The notes beneath the pieces are model-generated. The model did not search any database. It saw only the letters and a list, made by a program, of their open reading frames with translations, and was not told where the DNA came from. From Ustulina deusta (taxonomy: Eukaryota; Ascomycota; Sordariomycetes; Xylariales; Xylariaceae): DNA of 64,000 nucleotides. Where the stretch lies: assembly GCA_023159155.1 (NCBI GenBank), contig JAJNNX010000006.1, forward strand, positions 930,001 to 994,000, written 5' to 3'. A program made the translations under genes and the position numbers. Below, in pieces: positions 1-11,778 of this stretch (position 1 is the stretch's first letter; each line of letters opens with the position of its first letter).

Positions 1-2183
1 TCAACTGACACCACTAAATATAAGCGAGCTCGAGGCGCTGTAAGTAATAAACACAACCAAACAGAAAGGGCCAAGAGGGAACCTCCAGGAACGCCCACCG
101 AACGAGCTGGCACCAACCGGGTTTAACTGCCCTTTGGGCTGTGGCACAAATGATTGAAACACCAGAGGGCGGGAAGGTTTTAGTCAGTTCGGCATCTGCT
201 CAGCCTACCGGAGAGGTTGGTGTCCGCCTATACTTTACCGGTGCACGTTGACAGATGATATTACGGTACGCGATTGGGACTATGCAAATAGTTGCGGCCA
301 ACACAGCAACTGTCAATATGGAAAATGCAGGCGTCGTATTTCGTAAGCCGAACCTGGGTATGCAGTCTCATGGACATGCATGTGACGGTCTCCGGTGAAC
401 ATCGAGGAGTTTCAACCTGCAAGCCGGAACGGTAACTCGCCGACGTGAAAGGTGCAGACATATATTCTCTAGTAATAAAGCTGCATGTAGGTTCTGACGG
501 CCTGAAGGTTGTTACCGGGCAGTTGTGAACTTCCCCTATGTAGAGTGTCGGTCCAGTCGCCATATCTACAATAAGTAGCATTAACGAGGTGCCAATTCCC
601 TATATAGTTCCCTAGTGGTAAGTCCATAGTTTTAAGTGCCAGTAGACCGTGTTGTTATGTCACCACCGGTTCTGAACGTGACCACTTTCTTTCAGACAGC
701 TTCTTCGGCACATTGCTCCCCTGCTGCCCCAACATGGTTTTATTTTCATCGTCCAAATCTTCAAACCAACTGGAAGATTCTATGTAGCGTACTAGACTAG
801 ATATAATAAAGACGGGCGGACGGATGAAGGAAGACGACGAGACATTATTGGTTAGTCCCCTGGAGTCTTTTATTCCCCCTTTTGGCATATCTCAGAGCCC
901 TCAATTGCCTTAACGGGCATTTTCTGCTCCTGCTACTCCTGCAAGCTCCCGAAACCCCGAGTAATTCTTACTATAAGTGGACATTATTGACTCCAGTGTT
1001 ATAGCAGATAATCTTCAGTTTATATCGGTCCACATAGCAGTAAGGTAGGCACAGTTCGAGCCGTTCAAAGACTGCGAGAGAAGGGGCCACAATGCCAGAA
1101 TACTATAAGGCTATGTGATAGGAACTCTCTTCGTGTTATGGCGCTGATTCTTACGGAACGAATTAGTAGAATTCTGAGGTTCCCGCGCAGTCGAGTTGTT
1201 TCAGCGTGCCCATACTGTCTGTATCCTCCATGGCAGAATAAGAAACACTCAGATAAAGGCGAGAGCTTGACACAAATACGTATGTATCCGGATAAGGCTT
1301 CTAAGCTTGAAGGATTTAGGGATTAAGGAACTACTTCTGTAAGCGTTATTCTGCAGCCTACTACTCTCCAGGATAGACGTTCTCTTCACCTTGTGACTAT
1401 ATTTTTACCGAACACAAATGCTACTAGGATAGAACGAGGGGGTAAGGAAGGTCACGTGTTAGTTTGAACATTCCGCCTAGTTTCGACGTTGGAAGTGCAT
1501 TATTCTACCACTAGATAGAGATCCGCAGGTGAGGACCCGTGATATACCTACTTTGGTGCACCTTTATTACTGTGACTAAGTACGATCGCGGCGAGCTTGA
1601 TATTAAGCAGACTAACTACAACCACAACTGAACCTCCCCTCAATGGGGCATCAGTGACAACCTGCAGATTTGCATCGCCATGGGAATCTTGGAGAGACGC
1701 AGCGGTTTTACGAGCAGCTAGGCTGATACCCGAAGAAACGCCACGATGTTATGAAGATACCCAGGGGACTCCTGGGCCCAGGTCTTATACAACCTTTCTC
1801 GAGGGATTTGGATGAAGTCAACGAAGACCTACACGGAGTAACTATCGGATACAATATCTCTTCACACGCAAGAACACGCTTATCTACAGACGTTTGAGCG
1901 CAGGTGACAACCAACACAGAATCGAATCGCTGTTGAGAATCCGACACTTCCCGGGTACAACCAATCGAAAGGAACCGAATAGGATTCCCAAAAGCTCTCA
2001 CATGTACAATGATACGACGAATTTAGAGCCATGAAAAAAATGTTTCTTGGCTGGTGTAGTTCGTTCTGATGAATGATTGATGAATTGTTTGTATGCCGTG
2101 AAAACTTATATAACCCTCACCCTTGCTTACAATATTGCTTACAACATTTCCACTCTTCATTCCCAAGGAACAAGTTTAGTGAA
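1..2183. other. Stretch without a recognisable gene
   Basis: About 2.2 kb upstream of the window's first gene. Several open frames of 60-106 codons occur on both strands, but none shows a recognisable motif, a signal peptide or a splice-compatible extension. I see nothing that supports a gene. The 3' flank of the esterase gene lies at the right edge. Confidence 0.6.
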
Positions 2184-3880
2184 TCAGTAGCTGTCCTGAT
2201 CGTTCCAGTATAACGTCTCATGGAACACCCTGTCGAGTATGACTTGTTAGTTACGTCACTTTCGTTTAGTTCGATAGAGACCCATCAATACAGCCCCAAG
2301 GGTCTAAGGGATACAAGTGGCCGACAAAGTGAGAAATACATACTCAGGACCGGTAGCAACTAAATCCCAGCCAAACACCAACTTGATGTATTGGAGGAGA
2401 TGGCTAGCGACCTTTATCGCACCCACATCCGTAGGATGGTACTGGGGGCCGATGTCGTTATGCTGTAGGATGCCCTTGGTCCGGAAATAGTGGACGAAGG
2501 GCTCACTTGGCGTATCGAGTGTCCTGATGGTCTCTGTTGCGCCATCCCAAATCCTCGGCGCCGATAGGTACTCGTCGGAGTTGAAATAAGCTACTATTTC
2601 CTCCAGCTCCTGTTGGAATCCTTGGTTCTGACCGTAGCTGTTGCCATATTGATAGAATCCGAGCCAGAGTTCCTGTCGGCAGGCAAATAAGCTGTTAGTT
2701 CTCATCGCTCATGACGAAAGAGAGGTTGATTGGGATAAAAAGAGTCGAGGACTTTGTGATTTTCGTATTGAAGCAGGGGGGCACAACCATGACGACAACT
2801 TGGGCATTTGGATATTTGCCGTGGACACCTTGAATGAGTTTCTTATAAGCGTCAACGTACGCCTCGGCTGACACATTGTTCGCTACGTTGTTGTCATTTG
2901 TACCGAGGTTGATAACAACGATACCCGGAGTGGTCTCCATCTTCTCGAAGTCCCAAGGCTCAGGGTTGTCTTGACAATCATCAGTGACTGACTGTTCAAT
3001 GCTGGGGGCGGGAGCTGAGAGAATACTCCCTCTGTAGATGCCGCTCCTTTGTATGAAGACACGTAACATACCGCCCCAAATTCCTGTCGCTCGCCAGCTT
3101 GTGTCCGAAGAATAGAACCACTGGTGCACCTGTCCTCGGGGGTTGCCCCAACATTCCTGATCCGTCACGCAAATCCCAGGGATCGCAGTCACATAGTATT
3201 CAGCCTCACCAAGACCCTCACCGACGCCGTACGCAAAACTCGACAAGCCTTCATAACTCTGAAAGTCACCCGCCGATAGACTGTCTCCGATGAATTCTAT
3301 CGTTCGATTATAGGGCGGAATCTTGATCAAGGACTCCCCAGCACCGACGTGAACTTTGTCAATCTGGACTCCATAGCCCCAATTTGAAACTCGCATCTCG
3401 AATCGTTGCGGATTCACGGGGTATGTCTCGCCAACCCCGGGAGTCTCAGGAGTGACAAGCAAATGCGTTCCTCCTACGGTGACGTTTGTGAATGTCCAAT
3501 CCATACCACTGACGCGATAACCGACAAGTGTCCCATTCACAGTGTTTTCGCCGAAGGTAATGGCGACCGTATCTCCCGAGAAGCCGAAGACAAGCCCGGG
3601 GGCTCTTTCTGATAATCAGAATCATCTCCCATAATACTAACCACTCCCTGCCAAAATAAATGCCCACTTACGACCAGTATGACACCTTTTTCGAATCCCA
3701 CCGGCCCTTATACGATAACTCGGCAGCGTCTGCATCGTATGTGTTAAAGTCATACGCAATAAGGTCACTGACCCTGGTATCGGGGAAATTCGTCTCCCTC
3801 ACTTGGCCGTTCTGGAGGATGGTGCCCTCAACCATAGAGCCCAGCGTCAGGGCTAGCGCCCAGGTCTTTAGTCTCATCAT
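2184..3880 (-). CDS. Secreted SGNH-hydrolase esterase, CE2-like
   Basis: Predicted exons 3880-3672, 3604-3072, 2969-2788, 2672-2344 and 2229-2184 give 432 aa. The protein starts with a signal-peptide-like stretch (MMRLKTWALALTLGSMVEG). A beta-sandwich-type N-terminal half with SAPGLVFGFSGDTVAITFG follows, then SGNH blocks: EFIGDSLSAG (nucleophile Ser), INLGTNDNN (Asn block) and QYHPTDVGAIKVASH (catalytic Asp/His). This order is that of carbohydrate esterase family 2-like acetylesterases, which deacetylate polysaccharides outside the cell; the substrate is inferred. An ATG 45 nt upstream (3925) would add 15 residues, but the second Met begins the signal peptide cleanly. The 102-nt second intron (GTATGT donor) is a multiple of three with no stop, so a retained form stays in frame. 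The last exon was found from a GTATGT donor and a CGACAG acceptor and restores a VFHETLYWND-type C-terminus. The intron 3 donor (GTTGTG) is the least certain join. Confidence 0.85.
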
Positions 3881-3925
3881 GACACACACGCCTACCAGAG
3901 TTCTAAGGCGACGGGGAGGAAGCAC

Positions 3926-6883
3926 AGCACACAGTTATAGTACGGGAAGCAGCTACCTTATGAATCCTATGCATGGAGCCGAAGCACGCTCAATTTCACC
4001 ACAGTCCGAGATAGCGGAGGGGCGTTCACCTCTCCAAAGGGGGTAAGCGGCGCGTATTTCCGAAGTGACCGAAAAAGGATCTGGGCACTCCTGCAGGCAT
4101 TGTTGGATCGTGGTTTAAAGTGTACCGCAGGATGTGCGACTTAGGCTTGGAGGTGTGCAAATGATCGAGTTGGTAGAAGTTATGAGCTATCGTTCTGAGG
4201 CATTGCAATTTCGATGCTTTTGCGCCGAAATGACTAAGATGAAACACATGCTGGTGACGAGCAACGAGCAGCTATTGGCAGCGCGACCGTGAGTTGCCAA
4301 TCATTCATTTCCAGAGTTGACCCAGTCTCACGGACGTTGGCAAACAAGTATTATAGGCGCCCGGATGGCGGTGGCTGAGAATCCGTTCCCAATTGAGAAG
4401 CCTAGGCGCAGTCAACTAGATAAACGATGGAGCGATATATATATGTATGCAAGATGATGCACGTGGACACGTGTAGGCGATCATGCACTCGGGACACTAC
4501 GGTAGTCGAGCTGAACCGGGGGCTGCATCAATGCAAAACGGGAGCTGTCGTATCTGGGTGGTCCCTCTCTCTCTTCCTCTCTCTGTTGATGACCTTCGAC
4601 AATTCGAACAGAGGTCCGGGATAGTGGGTTGACATGATGAATCGTACGATATGTTGAAGAGCGAGACGTTGGGTCCAGGGAAACAGCAGAATAAACATAC
4701 GATTCGCCGACCTGTTTCCGATCCGAATACCTTCGCATGGCGTGTTTAGTCAACCAGTGCGATGGCCTCCCTTGTATACACATATACACAGACAGAAGGC
4801 CATAGCTGTGCTGTGGCGCTGCAAACGTGTGAAGGCGGGTGTGGTGCGACATTTCTGGCAAGGTGAGGGCGTCTTCTTCCTCCCGTTATCTCGACTCTGG
4901 TGTAGGTCAGCGAGTCAGCACTAGGAATTATTTCCCGTGATATAGACACCTGCACGTCCTTTCTATACTATACCAGGGAGACATATATTTGCTTGTTGGA
5001 TGGGATGCCAAACACGACGTTGTACCCTATCTGGAGCCTCGACGTTCTGTCCTGGATGCCTGTCGGTACGTTACCTCGTGTAGGTGAGGTAGAATACTGC
5101 CGTGCGAGTTCTGAACATTTGTCTAGTGTAGTGTAGTGTATGCTTCACTCAAAAGCAACAGCCGGCATTTCCGCGAGGATCTTGCATTTAATTAATAGGT
5201 AGTCGAGCATGTAGCATGCTAGATGTAGTGTAGTGTAGACGCAAACAGCTGTGTTTATCTCCACCACCACTGTTGTAGTGTATGGTGCCTCCCTCGTCAT
5301 GTGCGCGACGGGATGGATCCAAGGCCGTGTCTTGGTGGCTTCACAGGTGCTCTTGGCAATCCGGGGCCCGAGTAAGGCCTGTCCCCTGTTTCGCCCCGCC
5401 GAGCTTCCCCAATCGCTACACTGCTTACCTGGACTGCACTCGATAAGCGGTAATTCACTCTCCTTTGCGTATCAAAAACCAATCCCCCTCAGGCAGGAGC
5501 ATTTGGTGTAGGTAGGTAGATAAGATGTGCTTACTGCAAGTAGGTAAGGTCCGTTATAGAGGTAGCGTTACTTGGGTACTTCCTTCGTCTGTACCAATCT
5601 TTTATAGTCCAAAATCTGCCTGGGTATCAAGAACTCTCAGGGCAAGCACTTATCGCTGAGTACTTATGTAGTGTACCTAAGGTAGGTAGGTAAAGCACCC
5701 ATAAAAAGCCCCAAAGCTGGTCTAGCGCACCGATCGCTACACTAGGCGAACAATTGTGGAGTGTGTTGCACCCCGTCGACGTCGAGGAGGACAGAAAAGA
5801 ATTAAGCTAAATTAAGATACACACCGGTGATCACATCACAGCGCTCTCCAGGCCATGGCCATACTTATCACACCACCCTCACCTTACCTGCTGTCATAGC
5901 CACCCAGCTGCCTGTTCTGCCCAACACCCTGCTTCTCCTGGAACTGCTGAGCGTCGAGCACGAGCGAAACGAACAACCCCCGACGGCGAGAGTATACTAT
6001 ATACGGTCGTGCCACGCGGCAGATGTGGCAGGGAGACATTGGCTCGGAGAGTATGTGAGCAGCAGAGAAAGAGCTGCGGTCCTGGTCTGGAGGAGTAGAA
6101 ATACTGTCGCAAGAAGTGGTGGTGTCCTGGTTCTGATTCTGGCTCTGGTGGCTTATTCTTGTCTCACCAGCCAACAACCCGTCCAGCAAGTCCACAAATC
6201 GAACACATCCAGCAAAGCCTCGCGCCCCCAGTCTCCAACTTCACTTCGGAGGTTAGGCTCGTCTTCCCAAAAGCCGGGCTCTCGTCGCCTTTGCTCCCCT
6301 TGTCGCTCTGGTCGCCCTGGCCGCCCTGGCCCCTGCGAACTCCTGCAGCCATCCATCCCACCTCCAACAGCCACTCGCACGCTTCCTTGGCACGCCTGCT
6401 TCGCCAGAGGAAACGGGAACCAAGCAAAGAAAAGAACTGACCTTCCTTGCCGGCTGGCAACCTCGTGGCTGTCTGCCTCTCTTGCCTGCCTGCTTGCCCG
6501 CCCAACCAAAGCCGTCCCAAGCCGCCGTGCGATGACAATCGAGCTTGTCATCGCCGTCTCGAGACAATGAAGCCGCTGTGCGCCTCGGTAGATTCGACGC
6601 TTTACCTGAGGGTGTCGCATTCGCATCCTCCTCTTTCGCCCCGAATCGAGACGACGTTGCATCCGTATCCGCATTTGCATCTGCCCCGCCTGCGCCAACC
6701 ATCCTCGCGCCCCTGCCCCTACCCACGGTACAGTGATTGATTGATTGATTGATTGACTGCTAGCTGTGGCAGCTGCTGTAAACTGTCCTTTTCTATAACC
6801 GTCCTCGTCGTCGTTGTTGCCGCCACCGTCGTCCTGGACGCAGCACACCCGCCAGTGGTGCTTCCCGCCGTGGGCCGCGAGAC
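3926..6883. other. Intergenic region with GC/CT-rich leader
   Basis: Nearly 3 kb between the divergent esterase gene and the Cnl1-like gene. From 4.0 to 5.8 kb I see no gene, only short TGTAGTG repeats (about 5128-5145 and 5225-5240) and TAGGTAGG motifs (5676-5695). From about 5827 to 6883 the sequence becomes rich in C and T on the plus strand, with long overlapping open frames on both strands. These look compositional (Ser/Pro/Arg-rich) rather than genic, and the stretch is best read as promoter and long 5' leader of the downstream gene. A (TGAT)n tract sits at 6734-6756. Confidence 0.5.
6734..6756. repeat. (TGAT)n tetranucleotide microsatellite
   Basis: Nearly six uninterrupted copies of TGAT, about 130 bp upstream of the start codon of the Cnl1-like gene, so probably in its leader or core promoter. 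Confidence 0.9.
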
Positions 6884-7423
6884 ATGCCGGCGACGGAGGC
6901 CAACACTGTCGAGGACACGCAATTGGGCCTGACGGACGAGGAGATCGCGCTTCTCCGGTACCACCAGGCCCAGGCCGCCGGGTCCTCGTCCTCACGTGCC
7001 GCGAGCCGAGCATCATCACAGGGCCGTCTCCTGCTGGACAGCTCGAGTCTCGCCGCCCTATCGCGCCATCTCGACCGACTGATGCAGCAGATCCAGGTTC
7101 GCATCGAGTATCTCAGCGAGCAGAGCTCCATCGTGACAATGCAGCAGTATGACCGCGCCGGCAACCTGGTGGACAATGCCGATGCTGAGATTGCGCGCTT
7201 CCAGGACATTATGAGCCAGATCGACGAGCTCGAGGTCGACTTCGACCGCATTGCCCACATCCGGGATATTGTGAGGGACTACCGCCAGCGCGTCGAGCAG
7301 CTGGAGCGCGAACTAGAACACTCGAACACGTCTCGACGGGATCGTGACGGCCACCGCCATCGACACCATGGCCACTCTCACCGTCATGAGGGTGGCTCTT
7401 CGAGTCGCCGAAGCCGACATTAG
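6884..7423 (+). CDS. Small coiled-coil protein, BLOC-1 subunit Cnl1-like
   Basis: Intronless, 179 aa, starting at the first ATG after the leader. Residues about 1-45 are Ser/Ala-rich (a SSRAASRASSQGRLLLD block). Residues about 50-145 are strongly helical with heptad-like spacing (YDRAGNLVDNADAEIARFQ, then IDELEVDFDRIAHIRDIV), and the C-terminus is a His/Arg/Ser-rich tail. Size, helical core and the conserved-looking DRAGN..ADAEI block fit fungal proteins annotated as biogenesis of lysosome-related organelles complex 1 subunit CNL1. That complex acts in endosomal and Rab5-linked sorting. The match rests on memory of the family pattern, not a search; another small coiled-coil tether is possible. 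It is convergent with the SPP1 gene downstream. Confidence 0.6.
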   Translation: MPATEANTVEDTQLGLTDEEIALLRYHQAQAAGSSSSRAASRASSQGRLLLDSSSLAALSRHLDRLMQQIQVRIEYLSEQSSIVTMQQYDRAGNLVDNADAEIARFQDIMSQIDELEVDFDRIAHIRDIVRDYRQRVEQLERELEHSNTSRRDRDGHRHRHHGHSHRHEGGSSSRRSRH

Positions 7424-8718
7424 ATCAAACCCCCCTCCGCTCACGATAACACGTAGAACGATGGAAGAAGAAATTCTCTCCGCAAGGAGGAGTGCGTATG
7501 TGCTTGCATCTGGTCTGGACCAGGAAAGAGGAGGGAAGCAACACAGATGAGGAAGGCTCGCAAGAAAGAAAAAGGGAAGAAAAAGAAGAGGTGGAAAGAA
7601 TCGAAAGCAGACGAACATGCAGTCGCTTCGTCGCACAATACTGGGGTTATGAGGTGGCAAAATACGAATCGAAGCAAGCATAAAACAGCGAATGTTTGCT
7701 AGTCCGATACGACACGACACGACACGACACCAGAAAATACAAAGGGATGCGACAACACGACCGGACATGGAGAGCAGCCGCCACGCGTTAGCCTCTCGAA
7801 TCAAAACATCAAATACCTACGATAATACATGGAGCAGACCGACTGAACGGAAGGTGGCAAAAGGTCTTGTTGATTTGAATCACCGACGACCATCATACCC
7901 TGGTTAGAGAATTGTGGGAGCCTCACGGCTGTAAGAGATTGTAGAGTGAGAAAATAGCCTCGCGGCTGCGTCATGAGACCTTGAAACTTCCCTCACACAA
8001 ACGGCGTTGGGAGGCGGGCGGTTTTGTCTTCTTTAAGTACTTCGTGCGTCCGCATTTATGTCGTCGTATCGATGGGCAGGAACGGAACGGAGCGGCTGAA
8101 ACTCTGTATTTCGTCCGTTCAGGTTTCGCGACACGTTTCTTTTTTATCTTGATTATCTTGGGGTTCTTGTCGGATTGAGTCGTTTTATTGGGATTATGAT
8201 ACCATTTGTTGGGTTACTTGATTTTTGGGAGCCTCGGTATTCGCAAGAGTTGACGTCGTTCAATCAATCCTCTTGCCCTGAAGATGTACAAAGGAAGTGT
8301 GAAACAAAAAAAACACTCAAACTTTTTTCTCTCTGTCCCTAGGCTGATGACCTGACTTGCTTGATAATACAGATAGTTGGAGAAAAGACAATTTCAAGCC
8401 GTATATGCCAACCGCTTTGTGAAACGCGGCGCCTTCGGATCTGTGATTTGCATTGTTTAATGCTCCCCCCTCCCCGCCTTGCAAGGAATGTGAGACATGC
8501 ATCTTATGTCGATGACGACTACCCATTATGCCTCCTGAGTCGTTTGTTCCTGCGCCATCCTCCCCCACCCCGGGTCAGACCCAGAACGAGCTGCCCATGT
8601 CGCTACATACCTATCTACATACGTTTGATTCCCGTAAACAGAACCTGCACAAGTTCTGCTCTCAGAATCTTAACTAGAACCCGCCCAGTTTCATCCTTCT
8701 CGTCCCGTCTGTCTCGGG
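7424..8718. other. Convergent 3' intergenic region
   Basis: About 1.3 kb between the convergent Cnl1-like and SPP1 genes. It should hold both 3' UTRs. Four tandem GACAC units lie at 7711-7730. No further gene is supported. Confidence 0.6.
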
Positions 8719-10409
8719 TCAATCTTCACTCAGGACCTCGACGTAGTTGTTCTCCAGTTGACGTCTCTCGTATCTCGCCTCGGCGGCGGAGCGCATGGCC
8801 GCCTCGGCCTCGAGCTTGGCGGCGGCGGCCGTGGCCGTCTCCTTGATGAGGACGCGGACGACGCCCATCAGTATCTTATACCAGCCGGCGTGGGGCTTGC
8901 AGCGCTTGCGGTCGCAGGTGCCGCGGATAGCCGGGTCGCTCTCCGCGGATACGGATGCGGCGGCGGCGGCGGTGTTGTTATGATGATGATTAGCAGTAGC
9001 AGTAGCAGTAGCAGTAGAAGCAGTATTATTAGTAGTAGTAGTAGCAGAAATAGTATTGTGATTGTTATCGACGGCAGGAGGAGGAGGAGCCTCGAGCTTG
9101 CCGGCTTTGAAGACGGCCTGGCCATCGGGGGTGTCGAGCCAGGCGGCGAACTGGGCGCGCACCGAGACCGTGTCCAGCCGCCAGTCGTAGCCGCAGCTCT
9201 CCTTGGTGAACTTGCCGGCCTCGAGCGCGGCCTGCCGCCGCGAGTTGGCCCAGTCGAGCAGCTGCATCATCTTCTTGTACTGCACGATCTCGTTGCCGAG
9301 CGCCAGGCGCTCGGCGCTCGAGGCCTGCAGGAACGCCTGCTCCTCTTCGCTGAGCACGTCTGGGCGCGTCGGGAGCCCGTTTGCCCAGAGACCTTCTATG
9401 TTGCCTGTTTTGAGGGGGTACGGTATTAGTATATACGTATATACGAGAAAACACAAGGTAGGAAATGGTAGGACGGGGCGCGGGGGGGAGGCAGGGAAGG
9501 GGGGGGTTTATTTATTATGTGAGATATACGTATAAAAAAAAAGTGACTACGGCCAAGGTTCCGGCTGTTCGGGAGGTGCACATGTTAGAGATATATAGAA
9601 GTTGCGAAAAAAAACGTACCGAATGGCTTGTCGCCGAGTTTCCAGCCGCCTACGTTGACGGTGGCAATGAGCAGGCCGATCAAGTCTTCTTGCGTGAGGA
9701 CCTCGAGGGCGGATTTGGAGGCGGCCTTGGTGGGCAGGGTGGTGATCTGAGACGCCCACCAGGCGTCGCAGTGGTCGTTGGAGCAGAAGACGCTCCTGTC
9801 CTTGGGGGCTTTGGTGTAGAGGCGGGCGGCGTTGTTGCAGCCCGGCAGCGAACAGGTCTTTCTGTACTTGGTGTAGTTCTTCTTGCCATCCGTGCAATTC
9901 GGGCAGACGAAGCGCTCGACGAGCTTCTCGCCGATCTCCTTGCTGAGGTCGACGCATTCGCCGTGGAACCAGTCTTCGCAGGCGTCACAGCTTATCATCC
10001 ATCTGTGGTCGTCCGGGCCCCGACATAGACAGTACGGACCGTTGTCGGTCTCTTCGTCCGAGCTACCTTCATTCTCTTCGCCCTTCTCGGAAGCCCCCGC
10101 AGGTCTGGCCTTTGATCTGGGTCCTTTTGTTTTCTTGGACGATTTCTTCGCGGCGGCAGTGCCCTTCTTCTTCGGGGCGGACCTCATCTTGGAGGATCCT
10201 GCGGGCGATGAAGATGGGGGTGGGTTCCTCTCATCGGGATCTGGCTTCAACTCGAAGCTAGAAGTGACATGAGAAAAGTTGTTGTTTGTCTGTTGGGTGA
10301 AATCGGCGCTGGCTGTGCTGCCGGTAACCGGTTTGTTGACATGGCCAGCATCCAACTCGGCACCTTCCATCTCCACATCACCATCCGCTGCATTCTCATG
10401 ATCCGCCAT
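8719..10409 (-). CDS. SPP1: COMPASS (Set1 complex) PHD-finger subunit Spp1
   Basis: Two exons, 10409-9620 and 9404-8719, joined by a GTACGT..CAG intron in phase 1; 491 aa. Residues about 1-120 are disordered with a Lys-rich patch. A C4HC3 PHD finger follows at about 125-175: YCLCRGPDD, ISCDACEDWFHGEC and FVCPNC, with the aromatic residues expected for H3K4me3 reading. A second Cys-rich block CSLPGCNNAAR ... FCSNDHCDAWW is typical of Spp1/CXXC1-like proteins, and the C-terminal half is helical. In yeast and mammals this subunit directs Set1 H3K4 methylation in the nucleus. A low-complexity stretch of Asn, Thr, Ala and His (encoded by AGC/AGT/ATT triplets around 8990-9060) interrupts the C-terminal part and may vary between strains. 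The intron carries a G-rich run. Confidence 0.88.
8990..9055. repeat. Trinucleotide low-complexity tract inside SPP1
   Basis: Imperfect AGT/AGC/ATT triplet repeat on the plus strand. On the coding (minus) strand it gives runs of Thr, Asn, Ala and Ser. It is in frame and so tolerated as protein low complexity. Confidence 0.85.
9475..9506 (+). other. G-quadruplex-type G-run cluster in the SPP1 intron
   Basis: Four G-runs of 4, 7, 3 and 8 bases (9475-9478, 9482-9488, 9494-9496, 9499-9506) within 32 bp, on the template strand of SPP1 inside its only intron. The spacing fits the G3+N1-7 rule; folding is not shown. Confidence 0.7.
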
Positions 10410-11778
10410 TCTTCTGTTTCTGAGAGACCCCCTTCAATCGTCCTCGAATTATGTTCTAACTCTGTGTGCTTATTTGTTTTTTTCGTAAGAATTGTCTTCT
10501 TGCACAAAGTCGTCGGCTGCCAACTTTCTAGAGTTTCTTCAATCCTCTCTCTACTTTTGCTTCATCCTGGGAGGTTGATGTAGGGAATCCGTGATGGATG
10601 GTCTGTGCTCATTATCAAATGAAGGCTTTCGGGTGAGCTTCTTCGCCGCGTTTGCGAGCTGCGGGTACTCTTCACTATAAGGTGGAGGGATACGACTGAA
10701 TTTGGCGCACAAGTCCTCCTTGTTGATAAACCAGAAGGTGAGTTGACATTATCAAGATGGGCTAACCTGGCCGTCCTGTGAGGGCAACTCTCATGTTTTG
10801 GGAGTCTTAGCTAGACTCGCCATAGGTATAGGTGGCGGAAGGAAAAGCTTGTTAGGATTGGACATGGACACAGTTAGTCTTCCGGGTGCACTGTAAACTA
10901 CACACTGTGTCTTCCCCTTGTGAGAATGTGAATCTCACGACCCGTGCTATCTAATATGTCTCAAGTAGGAGATTATTATAATTTCGGAGCTGTGTGTGTT
11001 TTTACGTTATGTTGCCAGACAGGTAGTTACACAACTCCCTGGATAGTTTACCGCTTTTCCTCTGTGGTTCATCTGGATCAGGAAGATTAGAGTTGCAACT
11101 AGACAACACCTCCCTGACAGGCTCCGTTGTTGCTGATGTGCACACACGCAGCTCTAGTCAGCTCACAGCTATCGCAGTGCCAATACCATTTGAGTGTTAT
11201 CTGCCAGAACGCGAGCACTCTGGAGAGTCTCCCAGCACATCGGAGTCGGCCCGCAGCTTCTTCGTCAAGGAAAATTGAATACAACTATTCTCTAAACGCC
11301 AACCATATACGGCGTTTTCACGACTTCACCTGTCAAACCTGTCCGCCAGGGGGCCTCTAACAGAGAAATTCGGTAGTCCTAGGTTCATCTTCTAATTTAA
11401 AGACTGTCGCGTTTCAATATGATTATTTGGGAATATCACGTACGAGCCATGGGCTACAGACATGTTCATAAGAATCTATTAAGCAAATGCCTTAGCAGGG
11501 TAACTAGGTAGGTAGGTTATAGGTATCATCTAGTATCATCGCAAAACCTTGCCCTCAATATTGGTACAAGTGCCCACCGCACAGAATAATGGATATTTCA
11601 GTTGGTATCTCAAGAACCCCAGAACGCCGACTTCGTTGCATCGTCCTCAATGCTGCTCATTGCGAAAAAGGCCAGTACGCGGCTGCGCCTCTCCACGAAC
11701 CGATAATACATGTCGTCAACTAGCCGCCCAATGGTATATACAAGTTATCCTTCACGCCTCTTGCTTTCTTGTCTGCTC
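10410..11778. other. Intergenic region, SPP1 promoter side
   Basis: About 1.4 kb between SPP1 and the ferric reductase gene, both on the minus strand: promoter of SPP1 and 3' flank of the reductase. No gene, RNA or strong repeat is seen. A TAGGTAGG motif occurs at 11505-11515. Confidence 0.6.

Noticed and set aside
1..2001. Open frames on both strands at the left edge
   Set aside because: Short, without motifs, and not joinable into a gene model.
6153..7019. 288-codon minus-strand ORF opposite the Cnl1-like leader and start
   Set aside because: It is rich in Arg, Gly and Ser with no domain and overlaps the convincing plus-strand coding frame. The long frame follows from GC-rich codons on the other strand.
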